Numbered from the stretch's first letter, positions 21,859 through 32,690 are shown. The stretch is 64,000 bases of DNA from Meghimatium bilineatum (GCA_034231615.1 CM067306.1:61339475-61403474); one strand, 5' to 3'. Program-made: numbers and translations. Notes: generated by a model from the sequence alone, not told the origin.

Positions 21859-21869
21859 GATCTCAGACA

Positions 21870-22110
21870 AAGAAGAAGAAAAAAGAAGAAAATGATAATA
21901 ATGATGATGATGATGTTTATGATGATGATGATAATGGTGGTGGTGGCGGTGGCGACGGCGACGGCGATGATGATGAAGATGATGACGATGATGTGATGGC
22001 GACTATGATGATGATGATGACGTCGAAAATGATGATGATGATTACTGTGACGATGATATTTATGACTGTGACGATGATATTGATGACGGTGACGATGATA
22101 ATAACGATGA
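21870..22110. repeat. Trinucleotide-rich (GAT/GAC)n region
   Basis: Irregular GATGATGAT, GGCGACGGC and GTGACGATGAT tracts. The histidine-rich minus-strand frame across it comes from the repeat. Confidence 0.9.
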
Positions 22111-22698
22111 GGATGATTCATACTGATGAAAGTGATAAGAAATAGAATAAAAAGAAATGGATTTGCAAGAATAGAAGAAATATTACAAAGCAAAAAAAAC
22201 ACGAATTAGAATAAGAGACAAGAGGAACAAGTAGAAGACATTTAAAGACGCCGAGACTATCTCGTGGAGCACACTAATCCATAGATGAATGGATTAGACA
22301 AACATACAAATTAGATCTGTTTTAGAGATTCTCCAAGTGCCGCGCGATACTATGAGGTATTCAGAAATTAGAGAATCCTCCAAACCGTTGATTCCTGACC
22401 TTCCTGTGATGATCTTCTAATCATTCTTACCCCGGCACCGACAGGAGATAAACTTATTGGGGGGATCTCATTTCAGATAAAGGTAATTACTTATGGGTTT
22501 TTTTCTTTTTCAGTAACAACGTGTGTTGTTTCTTGCAATTTTTATAAAATATTTGCCATCAAATATTGTTGTTAGAATTACTATAGTGGAATTTCTCTAT
22601 AGCGCATTCGTTTATAACAAATCCCTATATAACACATTTCAAAATCCCCAAGTATATTTCTTCTATATTGTTTGTACTGTACATAGCTTGTCTTGTCT
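22111..22698. other. No recognised feature
   Basis: AT-rich. A 113-codon plus frame at 22523-22864 has no recognisable domain and its end lies in the 40-bp repeat. Confidence 0.45.
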
Positions 22699-22822
22699 TG
22701 TCCTATGTATGTGTGTCGGTGGGCTTCATGGGGAGCCGACATCTATGTATGTGTGTCGGTGGGCGTCATGGGGAGCCGACATCTATGTATGTGTGTCGGT
22801 GGGCGTCATGGGGAGCCGACAT
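22699..22822. repeat. 40-bp tandem repeat, three units
   Basis: TGTGTGTCGGTGGGCTTCAT or GGGCGTCAT, then GGGGAGCCGACATCT, repeats three times at 40-bp spacing. Confidence 0.96.
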
Positions 22823-22968
22823 CTTCTTTATTTAGCTAACTGTGATGCCGGTGCCGTAGTGTAGCCTTGGTGCTCTATTATTTCTCTGATGTCTTCTATC
22901 CATCTTTGTCTGGGTCTTCCCCTGTTTCTCTTTTCAGATGATCTTTTATTGAAGGTTATCTATGGAAT

Positions 22969-23558
22969 CAATTCACATATCTAGGTATAATGATTACAGC
23001 AGATGGAAGAAGTTCAACAGAAATACGATGCAGAATAGGACAGGCAAACACAACATCCAGAAAAATTAAAAATATACTGTGTAATATGACCTTGTCATTA
23101 GAGGTGAGAAAGAGAGTTCTGCAGTGCTATATAACCCCTATACTAACATATGGATGCGAGTCTTGGACAATAAACAAACTGGAAAGTGGGAGATTAGAGG
23201 CAACAGAGATGTGGTTCTACAGAAGAATGTTGAGAATACCATGGACTGCCAGAAAAACTAATTTAGAGGTGTTAAAATAGTTGAATGCGAAACGGACCTT
23301 AATCAACAATATAATAAAAAGGCAATCTTATTTTTTTGGCCACTTCATGAGACAGGCAGGTTTGGAGAACATAATCACAACAGGCAAGATTGAAGGCACC
23401 AGAGACAGAGGGCGACAACGTGAGAAAATATTAGACAGTTTGACAACCTGGCACGGCAAGGAAACAACAACGACTTTGATACATAATACTGTGTACAGAG
23501 AGCTGTGGAGAGCCATGACCGCCTACTCTACCCGGCATGGCACCTGATGATGATGATG
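22969..23558 (+). mobile_element. LINE-1b, 5'-truncated copy with target duplication
   Basis: The frame opens at QFTYLGIMITADGR and continues through RIGQANTTSRKI, ILTYGCESWTINKLE, EMWFYRRMLRIPW and FFGHFMRQAGLENI to LWRAMTAYSTRHGT. It is broken only by one TAG at 23278-23280. It ends with GATGATGATGAT. An 11-bp direct repeat ATCTATGGAAT flanks it at 22958-22968 and 23559-23569. The RT catalytic core is not present. Confidence 0.94.
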
Positions 23559-23769
23559 ATCTATGGAATGCGATCTGGTTCCATTCTGATTGGGTGGCTG
23601 AATGATTTGATCTCTTGTGTGTCTAATATATATATATATCTGTTATATTGGTTATAACCAAGTATAACCAAGGATGTCTGTTATTCATCAATATTTTGTC
23701 GGACTGAACCAAGTTGTTATAACGTGATTCCACTGTACTTAAATATTCCCGCCGAAATTGGATATCTCG

Positions 23770-23825
23770 GTACTTTTACGCACATAAAACGGCGGCACAG
23801 CGCATCTTCGTTCTCTGTAAGCCCT
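23770..23825 (+). mobile_element. SINE-B fragment
   Basis: ACATAAAACGGCGGCACAGC, then CTTCGTTCTCTGTA. Short and diverged. Confidence 0.6.
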
Positions 23826-23835
23826 TACGTTGCAA

Positions 23836-24085
23836 TGGCACAAAAGAGGATAAAAATATCAGCAGCGGTAAATAAAAATGTTTACCTTTCATCCATGTTG
23901 TAAGAGGCAACTAAGGACGTTTTGAAATGGAGTTGCTTGTCATATCTCAAATAGGGTCAAACTGACTCAGAAGCCATGCTGAAGTCGGATGTGACGTGCC
24001 AAAAGGCACATACATCACAGCTAAGCTGTAAACTGTGACATAAATCCTGCTAGTCTGCAGGAGTGTGAGAAGAAACGAAAAGTTA
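23836..24085 (+). mobile_element. SINE-A, diverged copy
   Basis: GTTTACCTTTCATCCATG, TAAGAGGCAACTAAGGACG, GCCATGCTGAAGTCGGATGT and CTGCTAGTCTGCAGGAGTG, with several small deletions. Confidence 0.8.
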
Positions 24086-24139
24086 GAAATAAAGACATCT
24101 ACTATAGTCCCTTGGTTTCTACTTCTAAACTTGAAATAA

Positions 24140-24790
24140 GCTTGGAAAACTTATGGAATGGAAATAAACGTCTAGAAAAACAAAAGAACGGTAAATAGAG
24201 ATCACAACACGACCACTGTTAACATGTAGATGAATGGACATAAACTAGAAGAAGATGGCAACTTGAAATATTTAGAATCGTATATGAGCAACGATGGAAG
24301 CATTATCATAGAAATAACGACTACACTTGAAATAGCCTCGGCTGCAATGTCCGTATTGAATACCATATGGAAAACACAATAAGTGTAGCAGTGAAAATAA
24401 ACCTATATAAATCTCTAGTAATACCTATTCTTGTTTACGGATGTAAGAGTTGGACAATTACTGCAGAAAAGGAGAGCAGAATACAGACTTTTGAAAACAA
24501 CATGTTATAGGCGAATATTACAGAACAATTATACATAACATAAAACTAACATGGACTTGAGAAGCAAAAAAAAATACTTTTGCAGGTCAACAAGAACATC
24601 TCATGGAAATGGTAAAGCATCGAAAACTTGTGTGGGTTGGCCACGTGATGTGGCATGATTCTCTTTCCAGAGAATCAGAGTTGCATGATTCTCTTTGCCA
24701 CATCATGATACTCTGGAATCTTGCAGGGAACAATTGAGGGTGGAATAAGAAAAGGTGGTTGAGGAAAGTATAGACTGATAATATTAACAA
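24140..24790 (+). mobile_element. LINE RT C-terminal pseudogene
   Basis: Across shifting frames the plus strand gives a NLKYLESYMSNDGS-like segment, then INLYKSLVIPILVYGCKSWT, ITAEKESRIQTFENN and a WVGHVMW-like segment. The order matches the other RT C-termini here. It carries a local duplication of CATGATTCTCTTT and several stops. Confidence 0.8.
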
Positions 24791-24806
24791 CTAGCTAGGA
24801 GTAATT

Positions 24807-25220
24807 TTGCGCATGCGGTTGTGTCTGTGGGTCTCACCAATGGCTCACTAGAAAAACCACCCATGCAAAAGACAATCTTAATAGATGATATGCCTTTATA
24901 TTGAGGTTATCTTCTTATAGAAGCTTACTGGCACGTCATCTATACAATCCCGTAGTCGTAACCTTCGATAATAGTTACCATGTTGTTCCGACAGGCCGAC
25001 GTTGTGCTTGAACTAGTTATGGGCACGGTGTGGGTGGGCGGAACAACAAAGAAACCTGTCGCAAGGGCTAGAGTTGTGCCCTGATGTCGACGTCTGTTAG
25101 GCGGCATTGGACTCGAAACACCATCGAGTCGAATGGCTGCTGCAACAGAGAGCGGAGCACTTATGGGAATGCCCCACATGCTGTGAGGCCAGTTTTCTAA
25201 TCAAGAATCAAGAAGAATCA
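24807..25220 (-). repeat. R400 interspersed repeat, copy 2 (inverted)
   Basis: Reverse complement of the 1135-1548 block, highly similar end to end. On the plus strand it also reads AEHLWECPTCCEASF, a CPxC-like string, so an origin in a LINE zinc-finger tail is possible but unproven. TCAAGAATC repeats follow its right edge. Confidence 0.8.
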
Positions 25221-26163
25221 AGAAGAATCAAGAATCTAGGATTAAGATTCTCTACATTCAAACAAATAAGTGATAACAGAGAGGAATGGTGAAATTGTTG
25301 TGTTATCAGAGTGACACCCCTACGTTCATGAAGTGTTATGGGTTTGTTGTTCTGTTGTGTTCTACTTGAGTTTCGAAAATGAAGTAGTTGCTCCCAGGAA
25401 GTATCGATACAGCATTACATGTATGACAGACGCACAACACCCAAGATGTTACCAACATATTTGCTGGTAACCGAAGATCATATGTGGTCAATGAATATCA
25501 GCCGGCATGACTCATGATGATGATCACTTTATATGCATATATTTTTTTATGAATCGATTAGCGATGTTTTGCTACAGAGGATAATGTTGATTTAAAAGCT
25601 ACAAATCGCTGAATGTAGGGCATTCCTTGCATGCCATAGTCACACCTGGTGTCTATCTATTTTCTAGATCAGTGATTCTGAAACTGATGTTCTAGGTCCT
25701 TTTCAAGCAAAACTATAGATAGGAGTTCGAGAAGCTGGGGGGGGGGGGTTAAAATCTCCCTTTACAAATTGGAAGTACACTTTCTTCTCAATCACTTCTA
25801 CTACTCAAGTCAGCAACCTTCCTTCTCAATCACTTCTACTACTCAAGCCAGTAATATTCCTTCTCACTTTCTTTCCCTACTCAAGTCATTATATTTTCGT
25901 CTTCACTCACTTTCCCTACTTTTACTAATATTTATATACAAAAGTCTTGTACGCCACTCCAAACTCTGTGATCCAGGTGATAAAAATGTGTGCGGTAACG
26001 CTGGGCAGCGCAGCTCAGCGGGAACAATTGTTTGAAGAATAATTGCCGATTTCTGCACACCGCCATATCACGTTGATAGACCGACACATAGTAGATGTAG
26101 TTAGACCCTACACACTGAGGTATATCTTGACGAGGAAACCCGACCAGTTATGAACCAATGGTT
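25221..26163. other. No recognised gene
   Basis: Contains a short degenerate repeat of about 37 bp at 25780-25915 (TTCTCAATCACTTCTACTAC, ACTCAAG), which opens the 88-codon frame there. Otherwise unique-looking. Confidence 0.45.
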
Positions 26164-26443
26164 CGCCCGTGTATTACCGCGACCCGAGAGGGGAGAAAAG
26201 AATAGCAACACTGTTTACATTCCATGCATGTCGTAAGAGGCGACTAAACAAGTTTATGGGATGGAGTTGACTGTCCCATCCCATATAGGGTCATCGTGAC
26301 CCAAGACCATGCTAAAGTCGGATGTGTCGGGCCGAAAGCACAGATATCGCAGCATTGATGTAAACAATGAAACAACGCATTCCGTTCTCTGGGCTACATC
26401 CTGTTAATCCGCAGGAGTTTGAGAACGAACGAAGGAGAAGAAG
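26164..26443 (+). mobile_element. SINE-A full copy with target duplication
   Basis: Head CGCCCGTGTATTACCG to tail GAGTTTGAGAACGAACG with a GGAGAAGAAG tail. Flanks 26153-26163 and 26444-26454 are an 11-bp direct repeat with one mismatch (AACCNATGGTT). Confidence 0.9.
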
Positions 26444-26504
26444 AACCCATGGTTAAATCATTTTATATGACGTGGAGTGACAATGATATATCGATTACTT
26501 AAAT

Positions 26505-26592
26505 AACATCCGACTTCAGCATGGATTCTGTGTCACTTAGCCTTCTGGAGTGGGACAGCAAACTCCACATCGAAACTTCTGTAAACACATTT
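26505..26592 (-). mobile_element. SINE-A middle fragment
   Basis: CATCCGACTTCAGCATGG, then TGGGACAGCAAACTCC. It is cut off just before the 25-bp array. Confidence 0.7.
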
Positions 26593-26605
26593 TGCGACAT
26601 TTCTG

Positions 26606-27350
26606 ACACAATCTTCTTTCATAATTCCTGACACAAGCTCCTCTCATAATTCCTGACAGACGCCCCTCTCATAATTCCTGACACAAGCCCCTCTCATAAT
26701 TCCTGACACAAGCCCCTCTCATAATTCCTGACACAAGCTTCTTTCATAATTCCTGACACAATCTTCTTTCATAATTCCTGACACAAGCTCCTCTCATAAT
26801 TCCTGACAAGCCCCTCTCATAATTCCTGACACAAGCCCCTCTCATAATTCCTGACACAAGCTTCTTTCATAATTCCTGACACAAGCCCCTCTCATAATTC
26901 CTGACACAAGCTCCTCTCATAATTCCTGACACAAGCTCGTCTCATAATTCCTGACACAAGCTCCTCTCATAATTCCTGACAGACGCCCCTCTCATAATTC
27001 CTGACACAAGCCCCTCTCATAATTCCTGACACAAGCCCCTCTCATAATTCCTGACACAAGCTTCTTTCATAATTCCTGACACAATCTTCTTTCATAATTC
27101 CTGACACAAGCTCCTCTCATAATTCCTGATAAGCCCCTCTCATAATTCCTGACACAAGCCCCTTTCATAATTCCTGACACAAGCTTCTTTCATAATTCCT
27201 GACACAAGCTCCTCTCATAATTCCTGACACAAGCCCCTCTCATAATTCCTGACACAATCTTCTTTCATAATTCCTGACACAATCTTCTTTCATAATTCCT
27301 GACACAAGCTTCTTTCATAATTCCTGACAAGCTCCTCTCATAATTCCTGA
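26606..27350. repeat. 25-bp minisatellite
   Basis: About 30 units built on CTCATAATTCCTGACACAAG plus five variable bases (CTCCT, CCCCT, CTTCT, TCTTCT). A block with TTCCTGACAGACGCCCC recurs near 26660 and 26980, implying duplication of a region of about 320 bp. Confidence 0.96.
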
Positions 27351-27440
27351 GGATCCAAAAATAAAATTTACAAAGTGTGTCCAACACTTTTATTCGTCCC
27401 TCTCCCGCTCGTATTCACTTATGCCCTATCACTCCCATTC

Positions 27441-28132
27441 ATAAATGTACAAAAAACAGAAGTTATGAAAATTAGCATGTCTGCAACACCAATAGATATA
27501 ATAATAGATAGTATTAAAGTGAAACAAGCTAAAGAATTTCAATATCTAGGCAGCATTGTTTCCGAAGATGGAAGACTAGACAGAGAAATAGAAGCAACGC
27601 GTCAGAAAGCAAAGACAATTACCTACCAGATTTCACCATTACTTCTTCACCCAAAGATGAAGATGGAAATCAGAAAATATAATAACTACAATTTTTATAC
27701 CAACACTCTGTTACCAATGTCAAACATGGTATTTAACAGCCTCGCAGCAAAGAAAAATCGTCACATGTGAAATTAAGTGTCTGAGAAAAGCTGCAATGGT
27801 TACCAAACTAGATAAAATAAATGAAGAAATTCGGAAAAGAGTTGGTATAATATCATGTATCGAACATATTGAGAAACAGCAAGTAAAATGGTTCGGTCAC
27901 CTTATGAGAATGAAGTCAAACCAAATATCAATAAGAGCATATAACAAAAGAATATACAGGCGTAATGCCAAGGCAGATAAAAAAACGGTGGATGGAAAAC
28001 ATCAAGATAGCCTTGAACAAACATGGACTAAATGCAACCACGGCAACACATCTGGCTTTGAAACGACAGTTTAAGCTCTCTTCTCTACGCTTAACGGCAA
28101 GTGTGAACGCGATCAACCATCATTCACCTGGG
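27441..28132 (+). mobile_element. LINE-3 RT C-terminal pseudogene
   Basis: The plus strand gives QKTEVMKISMSATPIDIIID, VKQAKEFQYLGSIVSEDGR and KMKMEIRK. After a frameshift near 27670-27780 it gives CIEHIEKQQVKWFGHLMRMK, and it ends with SLRLTASVNAINHHSPGERQ in another frame. Colinear with the minus-strand copy at 29150-29760. Confidence 0.88.
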
Positions 28133-28589
28133 GAAAGACAATAGACAACAGACTCCCATTCATCTTCCACCTTCTTCAGCCTTTAGTCTCTCCAACTTAT
28201 TCTTCCCCTGACCCCTTTCCTCAAAACACTCTTGCTTTCCTCACACACAACAACCTACAACCATCAACCCCACTTTTCAAACTTCTTGGTGTAACCTCCG
28301 AAAGAATTCTTATCCCTCAGCAAATTCTCCACCGGTATATTTGCTCGTCTGATTCTCGGCAAATAGCAAAGAGTGCGGACTTCCAGTATCGAAGATTTCC
28401 ATCAAAGACATTTTCAAATTGTAGCAATCTGGACCATACATCGCTTGCTGAGCCTGGATTGTTTGCTGAGGCGTGATTGTTTGCTGAGGCTGTGGATACA
28501 CTTCACGCACTTGTAGCTGTCATTTCTACTGTTTCATGTGCTTTATCAATATTTGTATTGGTGTTTATGATAGCAGGCTCTACTCCTAC
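28133..28589. other. Unassigned region with a small minus-strand frame
   Basis: The minus frame at 28310-28510 begins MREVYPQPQQTITPQQTIQA and continues with non-repetitive sequence (YNLKMSLMEIFDTGSP). It could be an exon remnant, but no clear splice sites or homologue were recognised. Confidence 0.2.
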
Positions 28590-28668
28590 ACAGTCCTGAT
28601 AACAGAAATGCGTTCTGTGGCCGTTTTATTTGTGCCAATGCTTCGACATATCCGACTTCAGTGTTTAT
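28590..28668 (-). mobile_element. SINE-B fragment
   Basis: ACAGAAATGCGTTCTGTGGC, then GTTTTATTTGTGCCAATGC and CATATCCGACTTCAGTG. Confidence 0.7.
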
Positions 28669-28870
28669 TGCTGCTAATGTAACACGCACTGTTTCGTGGG
28701 TTTTATAATGCGGGTGGTTATTACTACTAATTTAAGCCCTACTGTTCATGGGTTTTATAATGCGGGTGGTTATTACTACTAATGTTACATGTATTCGTTC
28801 ATGGGGTTTATAGTTAATTCTATAATGCCTGTCCCCATGTGAACAATGGTTGATGGAAGTCACACTTGCT

Positions 28871-29145
28871 TCTTCTTCTTCGTTCGTTCTCAAACTCCTG
28901 CAGATCAACATGAGGTAGTCAGGAGAACATAATGCGTTGTGTCGTGGTTTACTACATGGCTGCGATATCTGCGCCTTTCGACTTGACACATCCGATTTTA
29001 GCATGGCTTTGGGTCACTGACCCTATATGGGATGGGACAGCTAACTCCATCCCATAACCTCCTTAGTCGCCTCGTACGACATGCGTGGAAGGTAAAAAGT
29101 GTTGCTATTCTGGGCTCCCCTTTCGGGCCCCGACAACACACGGGC
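28871..29145 (-). mobile_element. SINE-A full copy with target duplication
   Basis: Minus-strand copy from TTCTTCTTCTTCGTTCG to CAACACACGGGC. Flanks 28859-28870 and 29146-29157 are a 12-bp direct repeat with one mismatch (GTCACACNTGCT). Confidence 0.92.
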
Positions 29146-29149
29146 GTCA

Positions 29150-29760
29150 CACGTGCTGTTAAGCATAGGGGTGGGAGCTTCAGTTGGCTTTCAAAGGCCA
29201 GATGTGTTGCAGTGGTTCAATATTATTTGTACGTTTTCTATCAACAGATTTCTTGGCTCACTTAAGTTCTATGGCCGGTTATTCTTTTGTTATATGCTCT
29301 TATTGGTATTTGGTTTGACTTCATTCTCATAAGGTGGCCAAACCATTTTACTTGCTGTCTCTCAATATGTTCGATACATGATATTATACCACCTCTTTTC
29401 CTAATTTCTTCATTTCTTATTTTATCTAGTTTGGTAACCATTGCAGCTTTCCTCAGACACTTCATTTCACATGCAACGATTTTCCTCTGCTGCGAAGCTG
29501 TTAAAGTCCATGTTTGACATTGGTAGCAGAGTTTTGGTATAAAAATTGTAGATATTATCTGTCTTTTGATTTCCATCTTGATCTTTAGCTGAAGAAGCAA
29601 AGGTGAAAGTTTGTAGGTCATTGTGTTTGCTGTCTAGCATCTTGTGTCTATTTCTCTGTCTAGTGTTCCATCGTCGGAAAAAATGCTGCCTAGATATTTA
29701 AATTCTTTGGCTTGTTTCACTTTTGTGTTATCTATTGTTATGTCAGTTGGTGTTGCAATG
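29150..29760 (-). mobile_element. LINE-3 RT C-terminal pseudogene
   Basis: The minus strand reads KVKQAKEFKYLGSIFSDDGT (near 29700), then MTYKLSPLLLQLKIKMEIK, LCYQCQTWTLTASQQRKIV, CIEHIERQQVKWFGHLMRMK and IPIRAYNKRI. The 119-codon stretch is intact, with stops on both sides. Confidence 0.9.
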
Positions 29761-29919
29761 CCAATGATATCCTCTGAAAAAAAATACTATTTATACCAAG
29801 TCGTTTGAACACCCGCACTACTCTCACTACTTTGCAATGTCAATCATGTCTTCTAACTCTGCTTTAATCCCTTCATCTTCTTCTTCAGCGCTCAGAATTA
29901 TTTTGGTCTTGTTAGATCT

Positions 29920-30160
29920 TCAGGCCATTCACCAAGACAAATCTCCCAGTCTTCTGCGATGAGATGCAGTCCAGAGAATGGAATGCAGTCCAGAGAATGG
30001 AATGCAGTCCAGAAAACGGGATGCAGTCCAGAGAACGGGATGCTCTGTGTCATGATTTATTTTGGATTGCGATATCTTTCGGCCGGACGTATCCGACTTC
30101 TGCATGACTTTGGTTCACAATGGGATGGGACAGAATTTTCCAAAATTTCTTAGTACCTTC
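29920..30160 (-). mobile_element. SINE-A copy with internal expansion
   Basis: SINE-A 3' and middle parts in minus orientation (CATCCGACTTC equivalent at 30087-30103). The segment ATGCAGTCCAGAGAATGGA, single in other copies, is present four times at about 29961-30040. Otherwise diverged. Confidence 0.82.
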
Positions 30161-30238
30161 TTGCCACATGTGTGTCCTAGGTCATAGCAGTGCTATGAAT
30201 TGCTTCTCGATCTAACCTCACCGACCGTATAACCAGAG

Positions 30239-30375
30239 GTCGTGGTAACAGGATTACCAGAACTGCGATCTCCACTCAATTCGATGGGTGTAAAGCTCAG
30301 ATATAACCAAGTTGGACTAACGTCCATGGTTAAAAGTGGCGTTCCTCACCATAAGTGGTACATTTTACTTAATTA
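30239..30375 (+). repeat. R140 interspersed repeat
   Basis: CGTGGTAACAGGATTACCAG, AGATATAACCAAGTTGGACT and CCTCACCATAAGTGGTACA, as at 18677. Confidence 0.8.
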
Positions 30376-30392
30376 AATTCCACTGACCATAG

Positions 30393-30593
30393 TAAAGTAA
30401 TCCATAGCATTTAGTAATGCCGTAGGGGTGTGAGATGTTAGCGATCTCACATTTCAGTGGCTCTGCAAATGAGGGCGGTAGTCATCTCCTCTCCCTCGCA
30501 GTCTTTACTTCCCTGATTAATCCGGTATCAATTTTAAGGCTGGTCCACTCATATGCGAATCCAGTGCGCTAACCACTGCGCTACGCGGCTCCC
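30393..30593 (-). mobile_element. tSINE-3 copy
   Basis: The minus strand starts GGGAGCCGCGTAGCGCAGTG, with A-box match TAGCGCAGTGG (30573-30583). The body contains GAGATCGCTAACATCTCACA and CTACGGCATTACTAAATGC. The B box is not clear. ACTGACCAT occurs at 30382 and 30607 and could be a target duplication. Confidence 0.75.
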
Positions 30594-30654
30594 TTAACTA
30601 TGGTCCCTACTGACCATGAACTCTAGTGTGTAGCCTTGTCCCGAAAAATGAAAG

Positions 30655-30933
30655 CAAAGATTGGCAACACAATCTGCAGACGACCTCCTGACGATAGTCA
30701 GCTTGCTTACTATCACCGGGTTACAGCGTGCCAGGCTCGAAATCAAGTCTGGACACACACAAAAAAACGGGTCATGGTTTCTCGCCTGACAAGATGCTCC
30801 TCCAGTAGACCCAGCTGTAAATGGGTATCTGACGCATGAGTTATGGAAGGTAAACTCAGAAGGGAAGAGAACTGGCCACCCCAACTAATAGTTGCTGATG
30901 AAGTGTTCTCTTCATCCCCGACGGCAGGTTGCT
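30655..30933 (+). mobile_element. tSINE-1 copy
   Basis: Contains AGTCAGCTTGCTTACTATC, GTGCCAGGCTCGAAATC (decayed B box), GGTTTCTCGCCTGACAAG, AACTGGCCACCCCAAC and CATCCCCGACGGCAGG. The first part of the tRNA-like head is lost. Confidence 0.85.
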
Positions 30934-30953
30934 GCCATTTTTATGGTTAACTA

Positions 30954-31476
30954 CTAGCGAATTGTCTTACCAGTATAGGGTAACCATGCAGTGGATACCC
31001 TCTCACTGTGGAATACCAGGAAATGAAAAAGCAGACCAACTGGCTAAGGAAGGTGCTGCCGAAGACCAACCAGATATACTAATCACCTACCATCAGAAAA
31101 AAACAGATGATCAAGTCAATAAGAAAGCCACAAACACCAACACAAGATGACTATCACATTATGAACAGATCAGAACAAGTTATAATTCTACGTCTCAGAA
31201 CAGGACACAACCGACTCCGCAGTCACATGTATACAAAGTTCAAGATTGGCAACACTGCCATGTGTACATGTGGACAGGCAGCACAGAGTGCCAAACATAT
31301 ACTTCAAGAGTGTTCTGAGCATGAAACGCTGAGGCAGACATATTGACCAGAGGAAACAACACTGGAATCAAAACTCTATGGGACACTGTATGAACTACAA
31401 AAGACAGTGAGTTTTATTCAGGAGACAGAATTACAGATATAGACATGTTTCAAGTGAACGAAAGAAGAAGAAGAAC
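30954..31476 (+). mobile_element. LINE-2, 5'-truncated copy with target duplication
   Basis: Carries the RNase H end (MQWIPSHCGIPGNEKADQLA), then after a frame change RSEQVIILRLRTGHNRLRSH and a cysteine motif CTCGQAAQSAKHILQEC. It ends with CATGTTTCAAGTGAACG and an AAAGAAGAAG tail. An 11-bp direct repeat ATGGTTAACTA lies at 30943-30953 and 31477-31487. In an intact element this would be the C-terminus of an RT protein with an RNase H domain; only that end was inserted. Confidence 0.95.
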
Positions 31477-31489
31477 ATGGTTAACTAAA

Positions 31490-31612
31490 ACATGCCTCTT
31501 ATGGTGAGGCACGCCGCTTTCAACCGCGGACGTTAGTCCAATTTGGTTATATCACAGTTTACAACCAGCAAAAAGTAGTGGTCTTAGCTCTGGTAATCCA
31601 GTCACCACGGCT
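31490..31612 (-). repeat. R140 interspersed repeat
   Basis: Reverse-complement match to 30239-30375 (ATGGTGAGGCACGCC, ACGTTAGTCCAATTTGGTTA, CTCTGGTAATCCAGTCACC). Confidence 0.8.
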
Positions 31613-32490
31613 TCCTAAGATTTTAAACATTATGGTTGCTATTTGGGACGTACCTTTATCTTAAACCGTTTGTTAATTACCTGTGCTTTTCTCAAAAAGG
31701 CCATGGACTGTCAAGAGCTACCTGCTCAAAGGTACAAGAATTTCGTCATCATCATTGTCGTCGTCATTATCATTTGTCTCCTCCTTCTCATCATCAACGG
31801 CATCATCATTATGAGCAAATGCACGATACTTTCAACCGAAGACCGGAATATATTACGGTTATATTGGGAGAATATGTGGGAGCATCTAATTCCATTACCT
31901 TTATATTTACCATACCTGTCTTTCTCACACCTAGTACCGGTGGTTCCTACCTGTACATTTCACGGCTGATTTCATCTGCAATGCAATAAAAAATCTTTTG
32001 AGGTGGGAAAGAAATATTTCTTGGAATCCAACCTGGCTTGTCAGGTGGGCTGGTAGAAATCTTTCCTCACTTCAACAATCTATATTTTTTTTCTATTACG
32101 CGTTTCTCTCATTCTCTTCCACTTTCGAGCGATTTTTCACCTTACTCCTTATCAACTCCCTCCCACCCTCCTCTCTCTCTCTCTCTCTCTCTCTCTGATG
32201 CAATAATCTGTTTAATTGCAATGTAAAAGTATACATTTTTTCCATCTTTCCAGATGATAGTATTATTGTTGCGCTATAAGAAATATAATCTTAGCAGGCA
32301 CCTTTCCGACTTTCCAGATGATAGTATTATTGTTGCGTTATAAGACATCTAGTGACTCACAAGACTAATCTGAGCAGCAAATAGTCAAGCACAGTATATA
32401 CAAGGAATCCAATGATCCTTGTACCATTGTGTACAATTGCTATATGGCTTCTTAGGCTTGCAGTCTTATCATCGCTTTATCCTTTGTAGT
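31613..32490. other. No recognised gene; small repeats
   Basis: (CT)n at 32171-32196. A short direct duplication containing CCAGATGATAGTATTATTG occurs near 32252 and 32316. The 117- and 108-codon overlapping frames at 31636-31989 have no recognisable product. Confidence 0.45.
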
Positions 32491-32690
32491 CGGGCTCTGT
32501 GGCGAAATGGTACAGAGCGCGTCTGTGGCGGCAAAGGTACCGAGTTCGATCCCTGCCTCAGACAATTGTGCATCCGGACCGTTCAGAAAGCAATGGCAAA
32601 CTACTGAACGTATTTATATTGCCTAGAAAAGCACCACAGCCAATAAATTATGGGTTGATAGCTAAGCCGTGTAAAGGATATTCTACGAAT
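32491..32690 (+). mobile_element. tSINE-2 best copy (tRNA-headed SINE)
   Basis: The head CGGGCTCTGTGGCGAAATGG has an A-box match TGGCGAAATGG (32500-32510), and the B box GAGTTCGATCC is at 32542-32552. The body CATCCGGACCGTTCAGAAAG, AATGGCAAACTACTGAACG and GGGTTGATAGCTA recurs at 3564, 16578 and 35958. The three-fold recurrence with a shared non-tRNA body excludes a functional tRNA gene. Confidence 0.9.

Noticed and set aside
21849..22202. Histidine-rich minus-strand protein
   Set aside because: Comes from reading GAT/GAC trinucleotide repeats on the opposite strand.
28310..28510. Possible host exon on the minus strand
   Set aside because: Plausible composition, but no clear splice sites, no neighbouring exons and no recognised homologue. 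Kept only as an unassigned region.
32491..32565. Functional tRNA gene
   Set aside because: Good A and B boxes, but the same head plus a shared non-tRNA body recurs at 3564, 16578 and 35958, so it is a SINE head.
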